Origin: Dimorphilus gyrociliatus | Taxonomy: Eukaryota; Annelida; Polychaeta; Dinophilidae | Direction: 5' to 3' | Length of the DNA stretch: 64,000 bases | NCBI GenBank assembly: GCA_904063045.1 | Contig: CAJFCJ010000014.1 | Location: 62,001 to 126,000, forward strand | Part shown: one piece after another, positions 1 through 11,280 of the stretch | How the letters are laid out: each line of letters starts with the position of its first letter | Numbering within the stretch: position 1 is the first letter of the stretch | Notes under the pieces: generated by a model | The model's input: the letters and a program-made list of their open reading frames with translations, nothing else | Database searches by the model: none | What the model was told of the DNA's origin: nothing | Made by a program: the position numbers and the translations under genes

Positions 1-3000
1 CACAATCCTCCTTTAAGACCAAAAGATGTTTGACAACTTGTACATTTGAGCTCTACTCCATCTAATAAGCAAGTTTTGCATCCAATTGGACAAGGCACAC
101 ATAAATTATTATTTGATTTGTAATATCCACTTTTACAAGATGAACAGGATAATTGATTGCTTGTTGAATCAATACTGCATCCATTGCAACCAGTTGGACA
201 CAACTTACAATTTCCATTTGAAAGGGTACTATTTGCTGTATTACAAGATTGGCATATTGTTTGAGTGCCAGATCGAATAGAGATTTCACATCCAGCCTTA
301 TTTTTGTAGCATTTCTGATCATCAGAATTATAGAAGAATCCAACCTTGCACTTTCCAACATCACATTTATGTTGTCCAGCTGTTGAACATTCCATGCAAT
401 TTTCATCACACTCTGAAAAATTAGCAAAATAGTCATTATCTCTCTCAAAATTATCATTTATAAAAAATTATTGATACCTTCACATGTATTTGGTGTTGGA
501 GATGTGTTTAGGAAAAATCCTTGTTTACAAATCTTTGGTAGAATATTATTAGAAGTAAAGCTTTCATATTCACAAAATGCTATTCCTCTTTCTCCACATG
601 AAGTACATGTTCCATCTGTTCTGTGCTTGATAAAGCCTTCATTGCAGCCATCTCCCAAACAACTAGTTGCATCTGTACACATATTACAGTTTGATATACA
701 AGGAACACAGCTTCCACCACTATCTAAAAAGTATCTATCATTGCATAATAGACATTTATCATTATCAGAAGTATCTTTAGTACATAATTTGCAATTGCTT
801 ATTGAACACTGTTGGCAACTGAAATCTTTATCACTGAAAGAACCTCCATTTGAACAACCAAATTGTAAGCAAATAGAGCTTTCATCATTTACTGGATCAA
901 TTCTACATTCAGAACAAGGAAGTGGAGATGTTGGACATCTGATACATTTCTTTGATGAATTAAGAACATAACCAGAATTACAGTTTGTACATGTTGTGGT
1001 TGGTGAGCCACTTAAATTGACAGTACATTCTAAACAATTTGCTTCACATGGAGTACAAGTTCCAGTTCCAGTTGAAATCAAACCATAGTTATCTTGACAT
1101 TTTGAGCAAGATTGAATAGAATTGGGTGAGGAATTACTTTCAGTGCATACTTTGCACCCAGAAGTGAATGAATTACAGTCAAGACATTGACTTTGATCAT
1201 TGGATAAAATAAAATTATCTACACATCTGCTGCAGCCACATGATTGATCTGCATTTACATTTAAACTGTCAGATTTACAGTGTTGAAAGTTTGCTGCAGT
1301 GCATAAAGTGGCTGTGGTTCTTGGAGTGTTAGTAATTGTTGGAGTAGGTGTTGTTGAAGTAGGAGTTGTTGGTGTAGGAGTTGTTGGGGTTGGAGTTGTT
1401 GGAGTAGGAGTTGTTGGTGTAGGTGTTGTTGGGGTTGGAGTTGTCGGGGTTGGAGTTGTTGGAGTGGGAGTTGTTGGAGTAGGTGTTGTTGGGGTTGGAG
1501 TTGTTGGGGTTGGAGTTGTTGGAGTAGGAGTTGTTGGTGTAGGTGTTGTTGGGGTTGGAGTTGTCGGGGTTGGAGTTGTTGGAGTGGGAGTTGTTGGAGT
1601 AGGTGTTGTTGGGGTTGGAGTTGTTGGGGTTGGAGTTGTTGGAGTGGGAGTTGTTGGAGTAGGAGTTGTTGGTGTAGGTGTTGTTGGGGTTGGAGTTGTT
1701 GGGGCTGGAGTTGTTGGAGTGGGAGTTGTTGGAGTAGGAGTTGTTGGTGTAGGTGTTGTTGGGGTTGGAGTTGTCGGGGTTGGAGTTGTTGGAGTGGGAG
1801 TTGTTGGAGTGGGAGTTGTTGGTGTAGGTGTTGTTGGGGTTGGAGTTGTCGGGGTTGGAGTTGTTGGAGTGGGAGTTGTTGGAGTAGGAGTTGTCGGGGT
1901 TGGAGTTGTTGGAGTGGGGGTTGTTGGAGTTGGAGTTGTTGGTGTAGGAGTTGTTGGGGTTGGAGTTGTTGGAGTAGGTGTTGTTGGAGTGGGAGTTGTT
2001 GGTGTAGGAGTTACTGCTCTGATTTTTCTTAAATCTCTTTTTACAACTAAAGTTGATATAGAATTAGGTAAATAATCTGAGCAGTCTTTATTTGGAAGAG
2101 TAAATTTTTTACCATTTACACACTGAGAATCCAAACATTTCAAGCCATTATCAATCATTATACATTTTTCACAATTGTCCAATGAGCTACAAGATATACA
2201 ACTTTCAATTTGCCCATTTGGATTTAAACTTTCTCCATAGCCATCAAGACACTTTAAACATATGTTTTCACCAGATCTTTTTTTACATAATCTGCAGCCA
2301 TCAGGACATGGAAAACAATTTCCACTTGTATCGTCATATCCATAATTGTCAGCACATTTTGAAGGATAACACATAGGGGTTGATGCTTGATTGTCTTTAA
2401 AGTAGCATTTTAGACAATTCAATGGACATTCTGTACGCATTTGAAGACAATTTTAGATAATAAAAACAATAAAATATTCAATTATGATTGTCACCTGAAC
2501 AAGTTCCATCATTCTTTTTTGTCCATGATTGTCCTTGTTGATTTTCAATACAAGAATGACTGGCGCCATTGCCATTGCATTCAGTTTGTGAAGTTGATGG
2601 ATTGTATGTACAAAGTAGACAATTTGAAGGACATCTACTACATAAATTATCCGAATTTAAAGCATAACCAGACTCGCAACCATTTGTTGAACACACAAGG
2701 TCACCATTGGAATGATGACATTTGAGACAGTTCCTTGGACACAAGTTGCACACCCTTTGATTCAAAAGAGTGTAGTCAGCTTTGCATTTTTTGCAGGTAA
2801 TAACACCATTTTGTTGAGAACACGAATTGCAGTTGAGAGGACAGGGCGAACAAGTTACGCCATCTACAAAATATCCATTTTGGCATTTAATGCATACAGT
2901 TGTTCCAGAATTTCTGCTACAATCTATACACATTGGATGGACACTGCTACATGGTAAACATTCCTTTTGGTCAATTAAAAGATATTGATTCGATAAGCAT

Positions 3001-3864
3001 TTTGTGCAGGTTTTTCCATCAGAACAAGTGAGACAACCAGATATTGCAGAAGAACACAAGTTACATTTAATAGATGCTGTTGATATATCTCTATAGGCAT
3101 TGGAATGGCACTGATTGCAAGTGATACCATTTTCCATGGAGTAGGAGCAAGATTTACAATTCTGTCCACATGCTATGTAAAAAGAAATAGGTAAATAATC
3201 TGTTTCTTTGATGTAGCTTTTCTAGATGATGTTGAAAGAAATACTTACATTTGCAATTGTTCATCGTATCCAAAGTATATTCATTTTTGCAAATATCGCA
3301 AACTGTTCGAGATTGCTGATTACTCCAGGTGCATTTTGAGCATGATGAAGAACAGGCGATGCATTGTTTGGAAACGTTATTGAAGGTGTAATTATCAAAG
3401 CACTGATTGCATTGAATGGAATTTGTACAAGTTTTGCAGGCGGTCGGACATTCTTAAGGGGAAATTGGATAAAGGTTATTAATAATTATAGCTTATAGAT
3501 GTTTGAAAATGTTATAGCTTTGTTTTCTATTGAAAGTTGTAAACTTAACAATGTATGAAATGATAATGTGGTCGAGATTCAATTTAAATTAGTAATTTTC
3601 GCAGCAAGATTGTATGTTTCCTACCTGTACAGATTGTCTTATCTTCGTTTAAAGCCTTTCCAACTTGGCAAAATGAGCAGAAAGTTTTAGCTGTTACCGT
3701 TTGTCCATTTTGGCAATTGTAGATTTCAGTTGTTGTAATTCGAGCCGCTTGAAGACCAACTGCAAAAAGATGTTTCGAAAAGTTATTACAAACTAGTTGA
3801 ATCTACATGACGATAGCCTACCAAACAGTAGAAGAGAGGAGATGATCAAAGATTGAATCAGCAT
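1..3864 (-). CDS. Furin-like Cys-repeat cell-surface protein, copy 1 (3' end outside window)
   Basis: Six exons on the minus strand: 3864-3822, 3759-3625, 3452-3249, 3172-2495, 2430-478 and 412 to beyond position 1. All junctions are GT-AG and the phases agree. Exon 1 starts MLIQSLIISSLLLFG, a signal peptide core. The mature protein is a long chain of CxxC-rich modules of the furin-like/GF-receptor Cys-rich type, as in PCSK5-like and other extracellular proteins. Exon 5 holds about 45 copies of a PTTPT unit, a likely O-glycosylated stalk. The second copy of this gene at 11281-15658 is almost the same by eye but lacks that array. The C-terminal Ly6-like and GPI regions seen in copy 2 would lie before position 1, so whether copy 1 is complete is unknown. 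The family assignment is firm; the cellular role is not known. Confidence 0.85.
1336..2010. repeat. 15-bp coding minisatellite (PTTPT array), copy 1 only
   Basis: About 45 tandem copies of a 15-bp unit (plus-strand form ggagttgttggagta, with variants such as ggtgta, ggggtt and gtcggg). Read on the minus strand it encodes PTTPT over and over inside exon 5 of the copy-1 Cys-repeat gene. Unit length is a multiple of three, so copy-number change keeps the frame. The plus strand is also open through the array (VGVVG repeats), which is a by-product of the repeat. Higher-order blocks of variant units recur, which suggests unequal exchange. Confidence 0.95.
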
Positions 3865-4889
3865 TTTTCAATGGGCGTCAAGAGTTGGTGCCGATATGAA
3901 GTGCATAAATGTCTGAACTTGTTTTTATAGAGATTTTCTGATTGTCTTGGTTGTCAAGGATATTTATAATATTATAATTCATCAAACACCAATCCATTTG
4001 AATGATAATGTGAAAATAAATATTTTATTTTTAATATCTAGAATATATTACAAGTTCATGAATAAGCAAAAAAGTGGTTTAGCACTGGCTAATAGCACTA
4101 TTTAAGTATAACGCAACGTTTTGCAGAAATACGATTACTTACGAAAGGAAGGAGGAAAGATGGAAGAATTTAACCAATGATTAATTACTTAAAGCAAGTG
4201 CTCAAAGTAAACTAAAAACTTGAATGTAGTTTGAAGCGAAAGCACTTAATTTGCTTAATTTTTCAAACTAAGAAGTTATAATAGCATTATTTTTGGTCTA
4301 TAAATAGATTCACGCTAAAGCAATTGCACATAAAAGAACGCCTACTAGTTTGCTTTCTATGAATTCCTAGGTCGATTCTGTTGAATGCGGATTAATGTTT
4401 TAGAAATTTTGGTAGGTCATATTGATAAAATCTCGACAACAAAACAAAATAGCAGTCTTAAGAGACAAAAGATAGTTGTTATCTATATTTTCTTCCTTAA
4501 GTCAGTGTTTGCTTTTTTTTTTAAAATCAAAAAAGAAAGAAACGAGTAAACCCGAAAATAGAACTATTTTTAAGTTTATCATAACTCTCTGCCAAAAGGT
4601 TGCGTAATTAATTCAGGTACTTCGTAAATAGATATATATAGAGATTAGTATATAACAGTTTTCGAAAGACAATAAAAAGTCTTCGAGCTAGAATCAATAA
4701 ATGAAATAATGCTTGAAAAAAGTGTAAAAAGGATTAAGAATTAGTTGTAGGCGTTTCTTCAATAGAGGAGGGTGTTTATATCATATAAACAAGTCTCGAT
4801 TCAAATGCAAATAGCTTATTAATAGCTAAATGAAATGAATAGAAATTTTCAACTCGAAACATTTAATGAATGAGATTTCCTAAAAGAGT

Positions 4890-5590
4890 AGAGATATATT
4901 TTCTATTCAACCTGTTACCGTAATGGAGAGAGGGTTAGGGCATAAAGAGAGGCAATAAAAGTAAAGTTACGCTTGAACCTGCTGGGTGCTTAAAAGTTGA
5001 TTAATTAACTGATTAGTTTATTTCAAATATTCTATTTTCACGTATTTACAAATTCCATCTCGGCAGTTGTTCGTTGTTACCGAAAGCTGAAATTACATTT
5101 TTATTTATTAACTCCTTACTTTCATTTACAGAGAATACGTGGAATTGCGTCGGGAAGCTTTAGACATGAATAGGAAATTTACGCCTACGCTTAAGCTGGG
5201 CTTTTGTTGCCGGTAGATAGAAAGTTGAACAAGTGTAAGGACAGTAAAGAGAGGAGATCGAGTCGTAAGAATGATACATTTATTCTTCTTCCTCAATCCG
5301 ATCTTTTTCAAACAATCCCTATTTGAAGAGAGGGAAGACAAGCAAGAAAAGCGAAAGAGGAAGAACAAAAGGAAGATAGAAGCAAGAGAAGACATAAAAT
5401 AGATATAAAGTTATACGGAGATATTATTTCTATTGAAGTTGTTACTGTAAGGGAGAGAGGGTTAGTGCATAAAAAGAAGCAATAAAAATAGAGTTACAAT
5501 TGAACCAGTTGGGTGCCTAAAGGTTGATTAATTAACCGATTAGTTTATTTCAATATTGTTTTTTCACCTATTTACAAATTCTATTTACAA
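4890..5590. repeat. Direct repeat at the duplication edge
   Basis: About 170 bp at 4890-5060 recurs in diverged form at 5417-5585: both contain the order gagagagggttag, gcataaa, gcaataaaa, gttgattaatta and gattagtttatttc. The second copy starts right where unit 1 stops matching unit 2, so it marks an older breakpoint or a third decayed copy of the block. No gene is visible here. Confidence 0.75.
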
Positions 5591-6299
5591 GTTATAGCTC
5601 ACAGATTTTTACCAGAAGATATTTTTGAAATTTTTTTAGCTAATGTATTTTATTGAAATTTTAAAACAACAGGCTTAACTTTTCAGCATGAATGAATGAT
5701 TTATAGAAATAAGAATTTTTTTTAAAGTCAAATTAGCTTTCACTATTGGATAGTCAAGCTCTATTAATTGTTTTTATTTGAAAGTTCAATAGAAGGAACA
5801 CTTAACAAAATGATAAAGTGAAAAGAGCAGACATACAGGCACCGGACAAAAAGAAATGATATTGAATAATATTCAAGTAAGTAATTCTACTATTCAATGA
5901 AGGTATTTTTAATGTACGATTCAAGAGAATAAAATTATTAGTAGGGTTATTTACTTTATCTTCATTCATCTATTTATATAGTTTAAGCCAGATTATACAA
6001 TTTTTTTTAGTATTTCACAAAATTATACTGTTTTTTCTTCTACAGATTTAATTCACAAATTAAGTACTCTTCAAGGACATCCAAAAAGATTATTTTTTTA
6101 TGTTGATTAAATTTTTTATTGTATTGGAATAAGAATGGCTCAATACTTGGTATGGTTTGGAGATCTCTGTCAAGTACAATGACACCGGGGTCAGGACATT
6201 TCGGCCCAGGATGTAAAATCACATTTTTAATCATCTTATTGGTGAAACTATGGAACAGCAGATGGTGGATTATGAAAATTTGTCAATATTAATCGGGAG
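5591..6299. other. Non-coding spacer
   Basis: AT-rich DNA between the duplication edge and the MITE cluster. I see no convincing exon, splice pair or repeat. The open frame at 6040-6234 (-) has no family features and no support. Confidence 0.6.
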
Positions 6300-6506
6300 A
6301 AGGCTAAACCATACCCATGGATGCAACATCACTGCTTCTACCCTCACTCTAACCCAGCCTATAGCTGTACCTAACCTTTTCCATTACGCCTAACCCTCAG
6401 AGGAGACACTCTTAAGTACAAATCAGTTGCTGTCTTCTTCCTAACCATTTTTCAATCCAAAATCTAGTCTTGAAATTTTTCATTTGTTGACATTTTTTGT
6501 CAACCC
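6300..6506. mobile_element. MITE relic, Mutator-like family, left end decayed
   Basis: The interior (ctaaccttttcc, cctaaccctcag, gtacaaatcagt, cctaaccattt) matches the interior of the MITE at 7233-7447 in the same orientation, and the right end (cattttttgtcaacccc) resembles that element's terminus. The left terminus is not recognisable. It abuts the intact MITE that begins at 6516. Confidence 0.6.
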
Positions 6507-6731
6507 CTAGCTGGAGGGGCTGACAGAAAACGTCCCCAAGTGAGATTTTTGATAGCAAGATTTTGGATTGAAAAATGTGTAGCAGGAGTAAAGTAGCTTT
6601 TTATTTGTAGTTAGGGGGGTTCCATCTAAAGGTTAGGGGTAATCAAAAAGGTTAGAGAGAGACAATGGCTAGGTTAGCATTAAGGTTAAACCATGCATTT
6701 GGGGGCATTTTCTGTCGAATCCCTAGCTGGA
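6507..6731. mobile_element. MITE, Mutator-like, with 9-bp target duplication
   Basis: The element is 6516-6722 (207 bp). Its ends are inverted repeats: ggggctgacagaaaacgt on the left and, read on the other strand, ggattcgacagaaaatgc on the right, sharing the core gacagaaaa followed by a C-rich run. It is flanked by perfect 9-bp direct repeats ctagctgga at 6507-6515 and 6723-6731. A 9-bp duplication is typical of Mutator-like elements. The interior is the reverse complement of the sister MITE at 7233-7447. It has no coding capacity; the open frame at 6665-6883 is incidental. Confidence 0.8.
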
Positions 6732-7223
6732 TGGTGGTTCATAAAATCTTAGAGTTTGAGAACAGGCTACAAGTCATTAGAGATAATACAAGAAAGAGCA
6801 AAATTTATAAGAACAAAACTGAGGAACTTGAAGAGAGGGAAAAGAACCCATGTAAGGTGAAGTTTAGTGTCAGGGTTAGTTAATTTCAAATAACAACGTT
6901 AATTATATGCACAATATACTTGTTTCACTCTACTCATTTTCTTATATGCAGTATATATATGTAACAACATATAATGACATAAGAAATATCTAACAATTAC
7001 AACTAAGTTTAATTGCTTTACTATTTATAAATACAGTAAAGGCAAAAAGTCCCCAGCAACCCTATAAAATTTTTAGTTTTGATATTAAGATATACAAAAT
7101 AACAACTTTGAATCGGTAATAATAATGATTAATATGTATAAACTAATATCCTTTACAAAAAATTATCAAAAAATTGTTTTTCTTTTATAAAATGCAGTTT
7201 TAGTAATTATACCTTGAAAAAAG

Positions 7224-7456
7224 GGGTGAGCTAAAAAGGATGCGACAGAAAACGGCCCCAAAAGCATGGTTTTACCCTAACCCTAAACCATCCCTAATGT
7301 ATCCATAACCCTTTTTATTACTCCTAACCCTTAGATGGGACCCCCTTAACTACAAATCAATAAATGTTTTTTTCCTCCTAACCATTTCTTAACCTAAAAT
7401 GCTGCCTTCAAATATCCTTCTTGGGGCCATTTTCTGTTGATCCCAGCTAAAAATGA
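7224..7456. mobile_element. MITE nested in the Tc1 left inverted repeat
   Basis: The element runs from about 7233 to 7447 and is flanked by perfect 9-bp repeats agctaaaaa. Its ends are inverted repeats: ggatgcgacagaaaacgg on the left and, on the other strand, gggatcaacagaaaatgg on the right. It interrupts the Tc1 inverted repeat, whose uninterrupted counterpart is at about 8660-8700. It belongs to the same family as 6516-6722. The order of insertion is therefore Tc1 first, MITE second. Confidence 0.85.
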
Positions 7457-7578
7457 GTCACCATCTATTTAATTAAATATTTTACTTTAAATCTACCTTA
7501 GGACACTCCTTAACAATTTGTATACATGAATTATTATAATATTTTATGAAAATATAGTAATAATACTTTTAAACCTTA

Positions 7579-8571
7579 TTAATACTTAGTATGGCCAACC
7601 TTATTGAAATGACACAGTTGCAGCCTCTTTCTAACAGGGTTAAACAATTTTTCAACATATTCAGTTGGAATATTGTCAAATTCTTGCTGTGTTACCCTCC
7701 TAGATCATCAACATGGGTGCACAGATGTTTACCAACCCTTCCTTTTAGGTATGACCATAAATTTTCAAAAGGATTACGGTCAGGACTCTGGGCTGGCCAG
7801 TCTTGCTAGTGCCTTAAGTTCTTTTCATTTAGATATTGTAAGGTACTCCTAGATGTATAGCATGCAGCACCATCCTGCATGAATACATGGTCCCTATTGT
7901 AATTCTATAGAAAAGATTTATCAATAATTTCTTAATATTTCTCCAAATGTAAATTGCTTTTATATAAATGTATACCTCTGCTGCCATCACTTTTTATAAA
8001 ACCCCAACTATTTAGAGAACCATTTGCCTCTTTAAAAGTTTTTTTTGCATATTTTGCCTTATATCTATTAGCTGGATGCCTTCTGACAAACTGCCAGTGT
8101 TTTGGATATAAATCTATCCTTGTCTCATCCAAAAATACAATTGAATTAATTTGCTCTGTGCTCCAAGAGAGGAGTCTTTTACAAAAGTTTCTCCTATTTG
8201 ACAAGTGTTTTTTTTTTTAATAGGGATTTTTTTGCTGCAACATAGCCTCTCAAGTTATGTTTCCTTAAAACATTCTTACATGTTGATACGAATATAACTG
8301 ATGCTGGTTTAGAGGCAGACAAAAGTTTTTTTGCTCCCCAGAAAGGATTTCTGCTTGATATAAGGCATAATATTCTCTCATCTTGCTTGCTTAATTTGAC
8401 TGGTCTGCCACATCTGGGTAAATCTTCAATTGTATGATGCAATTGAAACATTTTCCAGATATTTTAGGCACTGAAGCTAGAAATTTTAAACATTTTGGCA
8501 ATTTTGTTCAATGATAGCCCTTCTTGGCATTTTTCAACAACCAAATAACAAATTTGTTTATCAATGACCAT
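7579..8571 (-). pseudogene. Tc1-type transposase pseudogene
   Basis: On the minus strand an ATG at 8571 opens a paired-type helix-turn-helix region (MVIDKQICYLVVEKC, then LNKIAKMFKIS), followed by an in-frame stop and then GRPVKLS, a GRPxK-type hook of Tc1 proteins. A catalytic block with IVFLDET is at about 8130-8150, and FMQDGAACYTS with DWPAQSPDRNPFENLW lies at about 7740-7885. The reading ends in the usual Tc1 tail VGHTKY and a stop at 7579. At least one stop and several frame changes separate these blocks, so no functional DDE enzyme is made. The overall length, about 330 codons, fits the family. Confidence 0.85.
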
Positions 8572-8879
8572 TATTTTTTTGAAAAACCAAAGATATAATT
8601 ATAATAAAATACTTTCCTATATGATTTATGCAGCTTAACCCCCTTTTTTTTTGATTAAATAGATGGTGACTCATTTTTAACTAACCCCTTTTTTTGAGGT
8701 GTAATTACTAAAACAGGATTTTATAAAAGAAAAACAATTTTTTGATAATTTTTCGTAAAGGATATTAGTTTATACATATTAATCATTATTATTACCAATT
8801 CAAAGTAGCTATTCAGTATAGCTTAATATCAAAACAAAAAATTTTACAAGGTGGCTGGGGACTTTTTGCCTATACTGTA

Positions 8880-9765
8880 TATAATAATATATAAAATATC
8901 TATAAAAACTAGTATTAATTTAAAATAGCTATAAATAATATGGGTCAATACTTTCAAACGAATCAGATATGGGTTAAAGATTCAAGTCTTAGAATGCAAG
9001 GTTAAATGTGAAAAACCCTATGCTCCTGTTCTGGTGGATTGTATCACAGAATATTGCTAACTGATGAAGGTGCCATCCCCAAAACTCTTGCTGTTGCTCT
9101 TAATTTTCCTATTTCCATATATTTCCTTAGTTCAAGATCCCTTATGTCTTTACTCCATGTCATAGTTAAATAAATACAATAAAAATTAACTAATATAATT
9201 AAAATTGACAATAATAGATATACTTAACATGGAGAATTGAATAAGTCTAAAAAATTTTAGTTTACAATGTTTTTTTTAATGCCAAACTGGATATCCAGCG
9301 TCTGCTCCAATAATTAAAAGGGTTATGGTTAGGGCCAAATACAGAAAAAATTGATGAAAATTACAAAAAGTATTTTGCTAATAATTTTCCCAAATATCAT
9401 CATTTTCTCAATTTTTTTCAATATTACATAAATATTACTCTTTATCTATATAAATTTAGACAAAAGAAAACTATTTTCGTGGGAAAAAACATTTTTGACC
9501 ATTATTATCAAAATTTAGGGTGTTCCAAAATTTAAGCGGATTACTGTATATGTAACAACATATAGTGGCATAACAAATATGTAACAAATAGGACTAAATA
9601 TAATTGATTTACTATTTATAAATATTTAATAATATATATAATATCTATAAAAACTAGGATTAATTTAAAACAGCTATAAATAATATGGGTCAGTACTTTT
9701 AAATAATTCCGATAGGGGTTAAAGATTTAAGTCTTAGAATGCAAGGTTAAATTTGAAAAACAGCA
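8880..9765. repeat. Dispersed repeat units A and B around a second Tc1 remnant
   Basis: A sequence of about 220 bp occurs twice in direct orientation. Unit A is split by the first Tc1 (6955-7033 plus 8880-9012). Unit B (9545-9765) is intact. Shared landmarks are atgtaacaacatata, ttgctttactatttataaata (ttgatttactatttata in B), aatatgggtca and cttagaatgcaaggttaaat. Between A and B lies the second Tc1 fragment. The nature of the 220-bp unit is unknown; it has no coding potential. Confidence 0.8.
9013..9542 (-). mobile_element. Second Tc1-like element, fragment
   Basis: Read on the minus strand the piece starts at a TA with a terminal sequence beginning cagtaatccgcttaaattt, a form typical of Tc1-like inverted repeats. 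At 9163-9043 it encodes an N-terminal helix-turn-helix (MTWSKDIRDLELRKYMEIG, then ATARVLGMAPSSVSNIL) before a stop. The rest of the transposase and the opposite terminus are missing, so this is a solo-end relic. Confidence 0.7.
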
Positions 9766-11280
9766 TAAGATTGGGTACTGAAAATACTGGCACTGTGCCA
9801 ATATATTGTTGCTATGTCAAATGACTAAACATACACCATGTTACAATAGTTTCTACATGTTTCATTTAAATTTTCACAACTCTCTGTAAAAGATTTGTTA
9901 CAAAATTGCTTACAGATTTAATGCTAGCCTCAAACATTTATTAAATGAGACTTTCCATATGGCCTCAGTTCCTAATACCTAAAATACCTAAAAAGAACAG
10001 TTTGCTAGATGAGTCTGACTGTTGGAAATATTTCAATTTTTACTTATATTTATACAAATCCTCAAATACATGGCGAATAAGAGTTAAACTTCTGGAAACT
10101 GATTGAAGCGATTATCTAATTTATTCTATTCAAAAGAGAGAACTTTCAGGCTATTTTTTATATATCTAAAAGATCATTCTGACATTTTGTTACTGAAGAC
10201 TTTAAGAGTAAAAATTTTTGGTTCAATTAAGAAAAGATAATAGACAAATGGGCATCACTAGATCTTATACAAATGTATTTAAACTTTTATTTTCAGGGGT
10301 TAGAGATAGTTAGAAAATGGCTTGCAATAAATTGGGCAATATTAATTTCTCATGAAAAGGATACTGTAAATTGCGAGATAAATGCCCCTTCATTAATCTT
10401 CAAACAAGATCTTTTTTTGACGTTTTGTGACTAATTTAAGTTTGATGTTTAAAGGATTCAAAATAGTATATTATTTATGGAATGTAAGTGATTGCTTCTA
10501 TTTTTGTAAGTAATCAAGGAAGAAAAGGATTTTTTAAACAAAGGATGATAAATAATAATTTAATGCGGTGTTATCTTACAAAACCTTTTTAAAATAAAAC
10601 AATATCATCTGTTTGGCAAAAAATTTTGTTTGTCAAATGAAAAAATTTGATTATATTCATGTAGGTCTCTATATTCTGCTTCAAGCAGTTGACGCTGCAA
10701 TATAGGCATAAATCACATTGACTTGAATAATGAAAATGTATGTGATATTATCTTTCTATTGAAAAATTTCATTCATATTCTAGATTAATTAATTTGCAAT
10801 CTCCATGTCACTGATTACAAGTCAGATCGTTTCATAGTATAAAATGTTCAACTTCTTTTTATAATGCCAACAAAAGAAAGGTGAAGACAAGAAAGAATGC
10901 TTCAAAAGGATTTATCATTTTAATATGTGCACAATAGTTTCTTAATAAGCAGTGAGCGATATGAGATGACAAGAACTTCACAGATCACACATCATCCATA
11001 CTTAATGTCTTCATTTTGTAAATTGACAAAAAATCATTGTTTTTTGCTTAAAAAAACTGTTTTTGTAAAGCAAGTTTCACAAATAACAGAATTAAAACAA
11101 AAGGAATTTCATATAAAATGGTGAAAATATGCCAACATCTTTGAAGCAACTGAAGAAAATTAAAACTATAATATTAATAGAAGGTGTTGGAAACAAACCA
11201 AAATAATTCAAAATCTTCTAAAACTGACAATATATTTTTGATTACATTATCAAGTTATCAAGTTACTGTCGTTTATCAAT
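9766..11280. other. Non-coding spacer between the duplicated genes
   Basis: AT-rich DNA after the repeat cluster and before the 3' end of the second Cys-repeat gene. Short open frames such as 10927-11124 (+) have no domain, no splice partners and no codon signal. Nothing is supported here. Confidence 0.55.

Larger units (their letters stand above)
1..5415. repeat. Tandem segmental duplication, unit 1 (partial)
   Basis: Position 1 aligns with 12170, and the match runs through exons, introns, the 5' flank and about 1.5 kb of upstream DNA to 5415 (17192 in unit 2). Differences are scattered single bases, an 18-bp extra stretch near 4430-4450, and the minisatellite in exon 5. After 5415 the two units diverge at once (ttatacgg against ttatatag). 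The left limit lies outside the window. Confidence 0.95.
7034..8877 (-). mobile_element. Tc1/mariner-superfamily transposon, dead, with nested MITE
   Basis: The 1844-bp element is bounded by TA dinucleotides (7032-7033 and 8878-8879). It has long terminal inverted repeats of about 200 bp: the left end begins cagtaaaggcaaaaagtccc and the right end, on the other strand, cagtataggcaaaaagtccc. The match continues inward to about 7232 and 8690, where the left repeat is interrupted by a MITE and then resumes (gagtcaccatctattt). A paralogous empty site at about 9610-9630 confirms the insertion point. The transposase inside is broken, so the element cannot move itself. Confidence 0.9.

Noticed and set aside
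62-457. 131-codon minus-strand frame MIILREIMTILLIF..., repeated at 12231-12626
   Set aside because: It begins in the intron and reads the last exon in the wrong frame; the correct frame is Cys-rich and splices cleanly.
471-971. 166-codon plus-strand frame, repeated at 12640-13140
   Set aside because: It is antisense to exon 5 of both Cys-repeat genes and is open only because of their codon bias.
1299-2075. 258-codon plus-strand frame of VGVVG repeats
   Set aside because: It is the antisense of the PTTPT minisatellite; it has no non-repeat domain, and the minus strand is the coding one.
6301-7400. Telomere-like ccctaaccctaa stretches
   Set aside because: They are short, irregular and part of the MITE interior; no tandem telomeric array is present.
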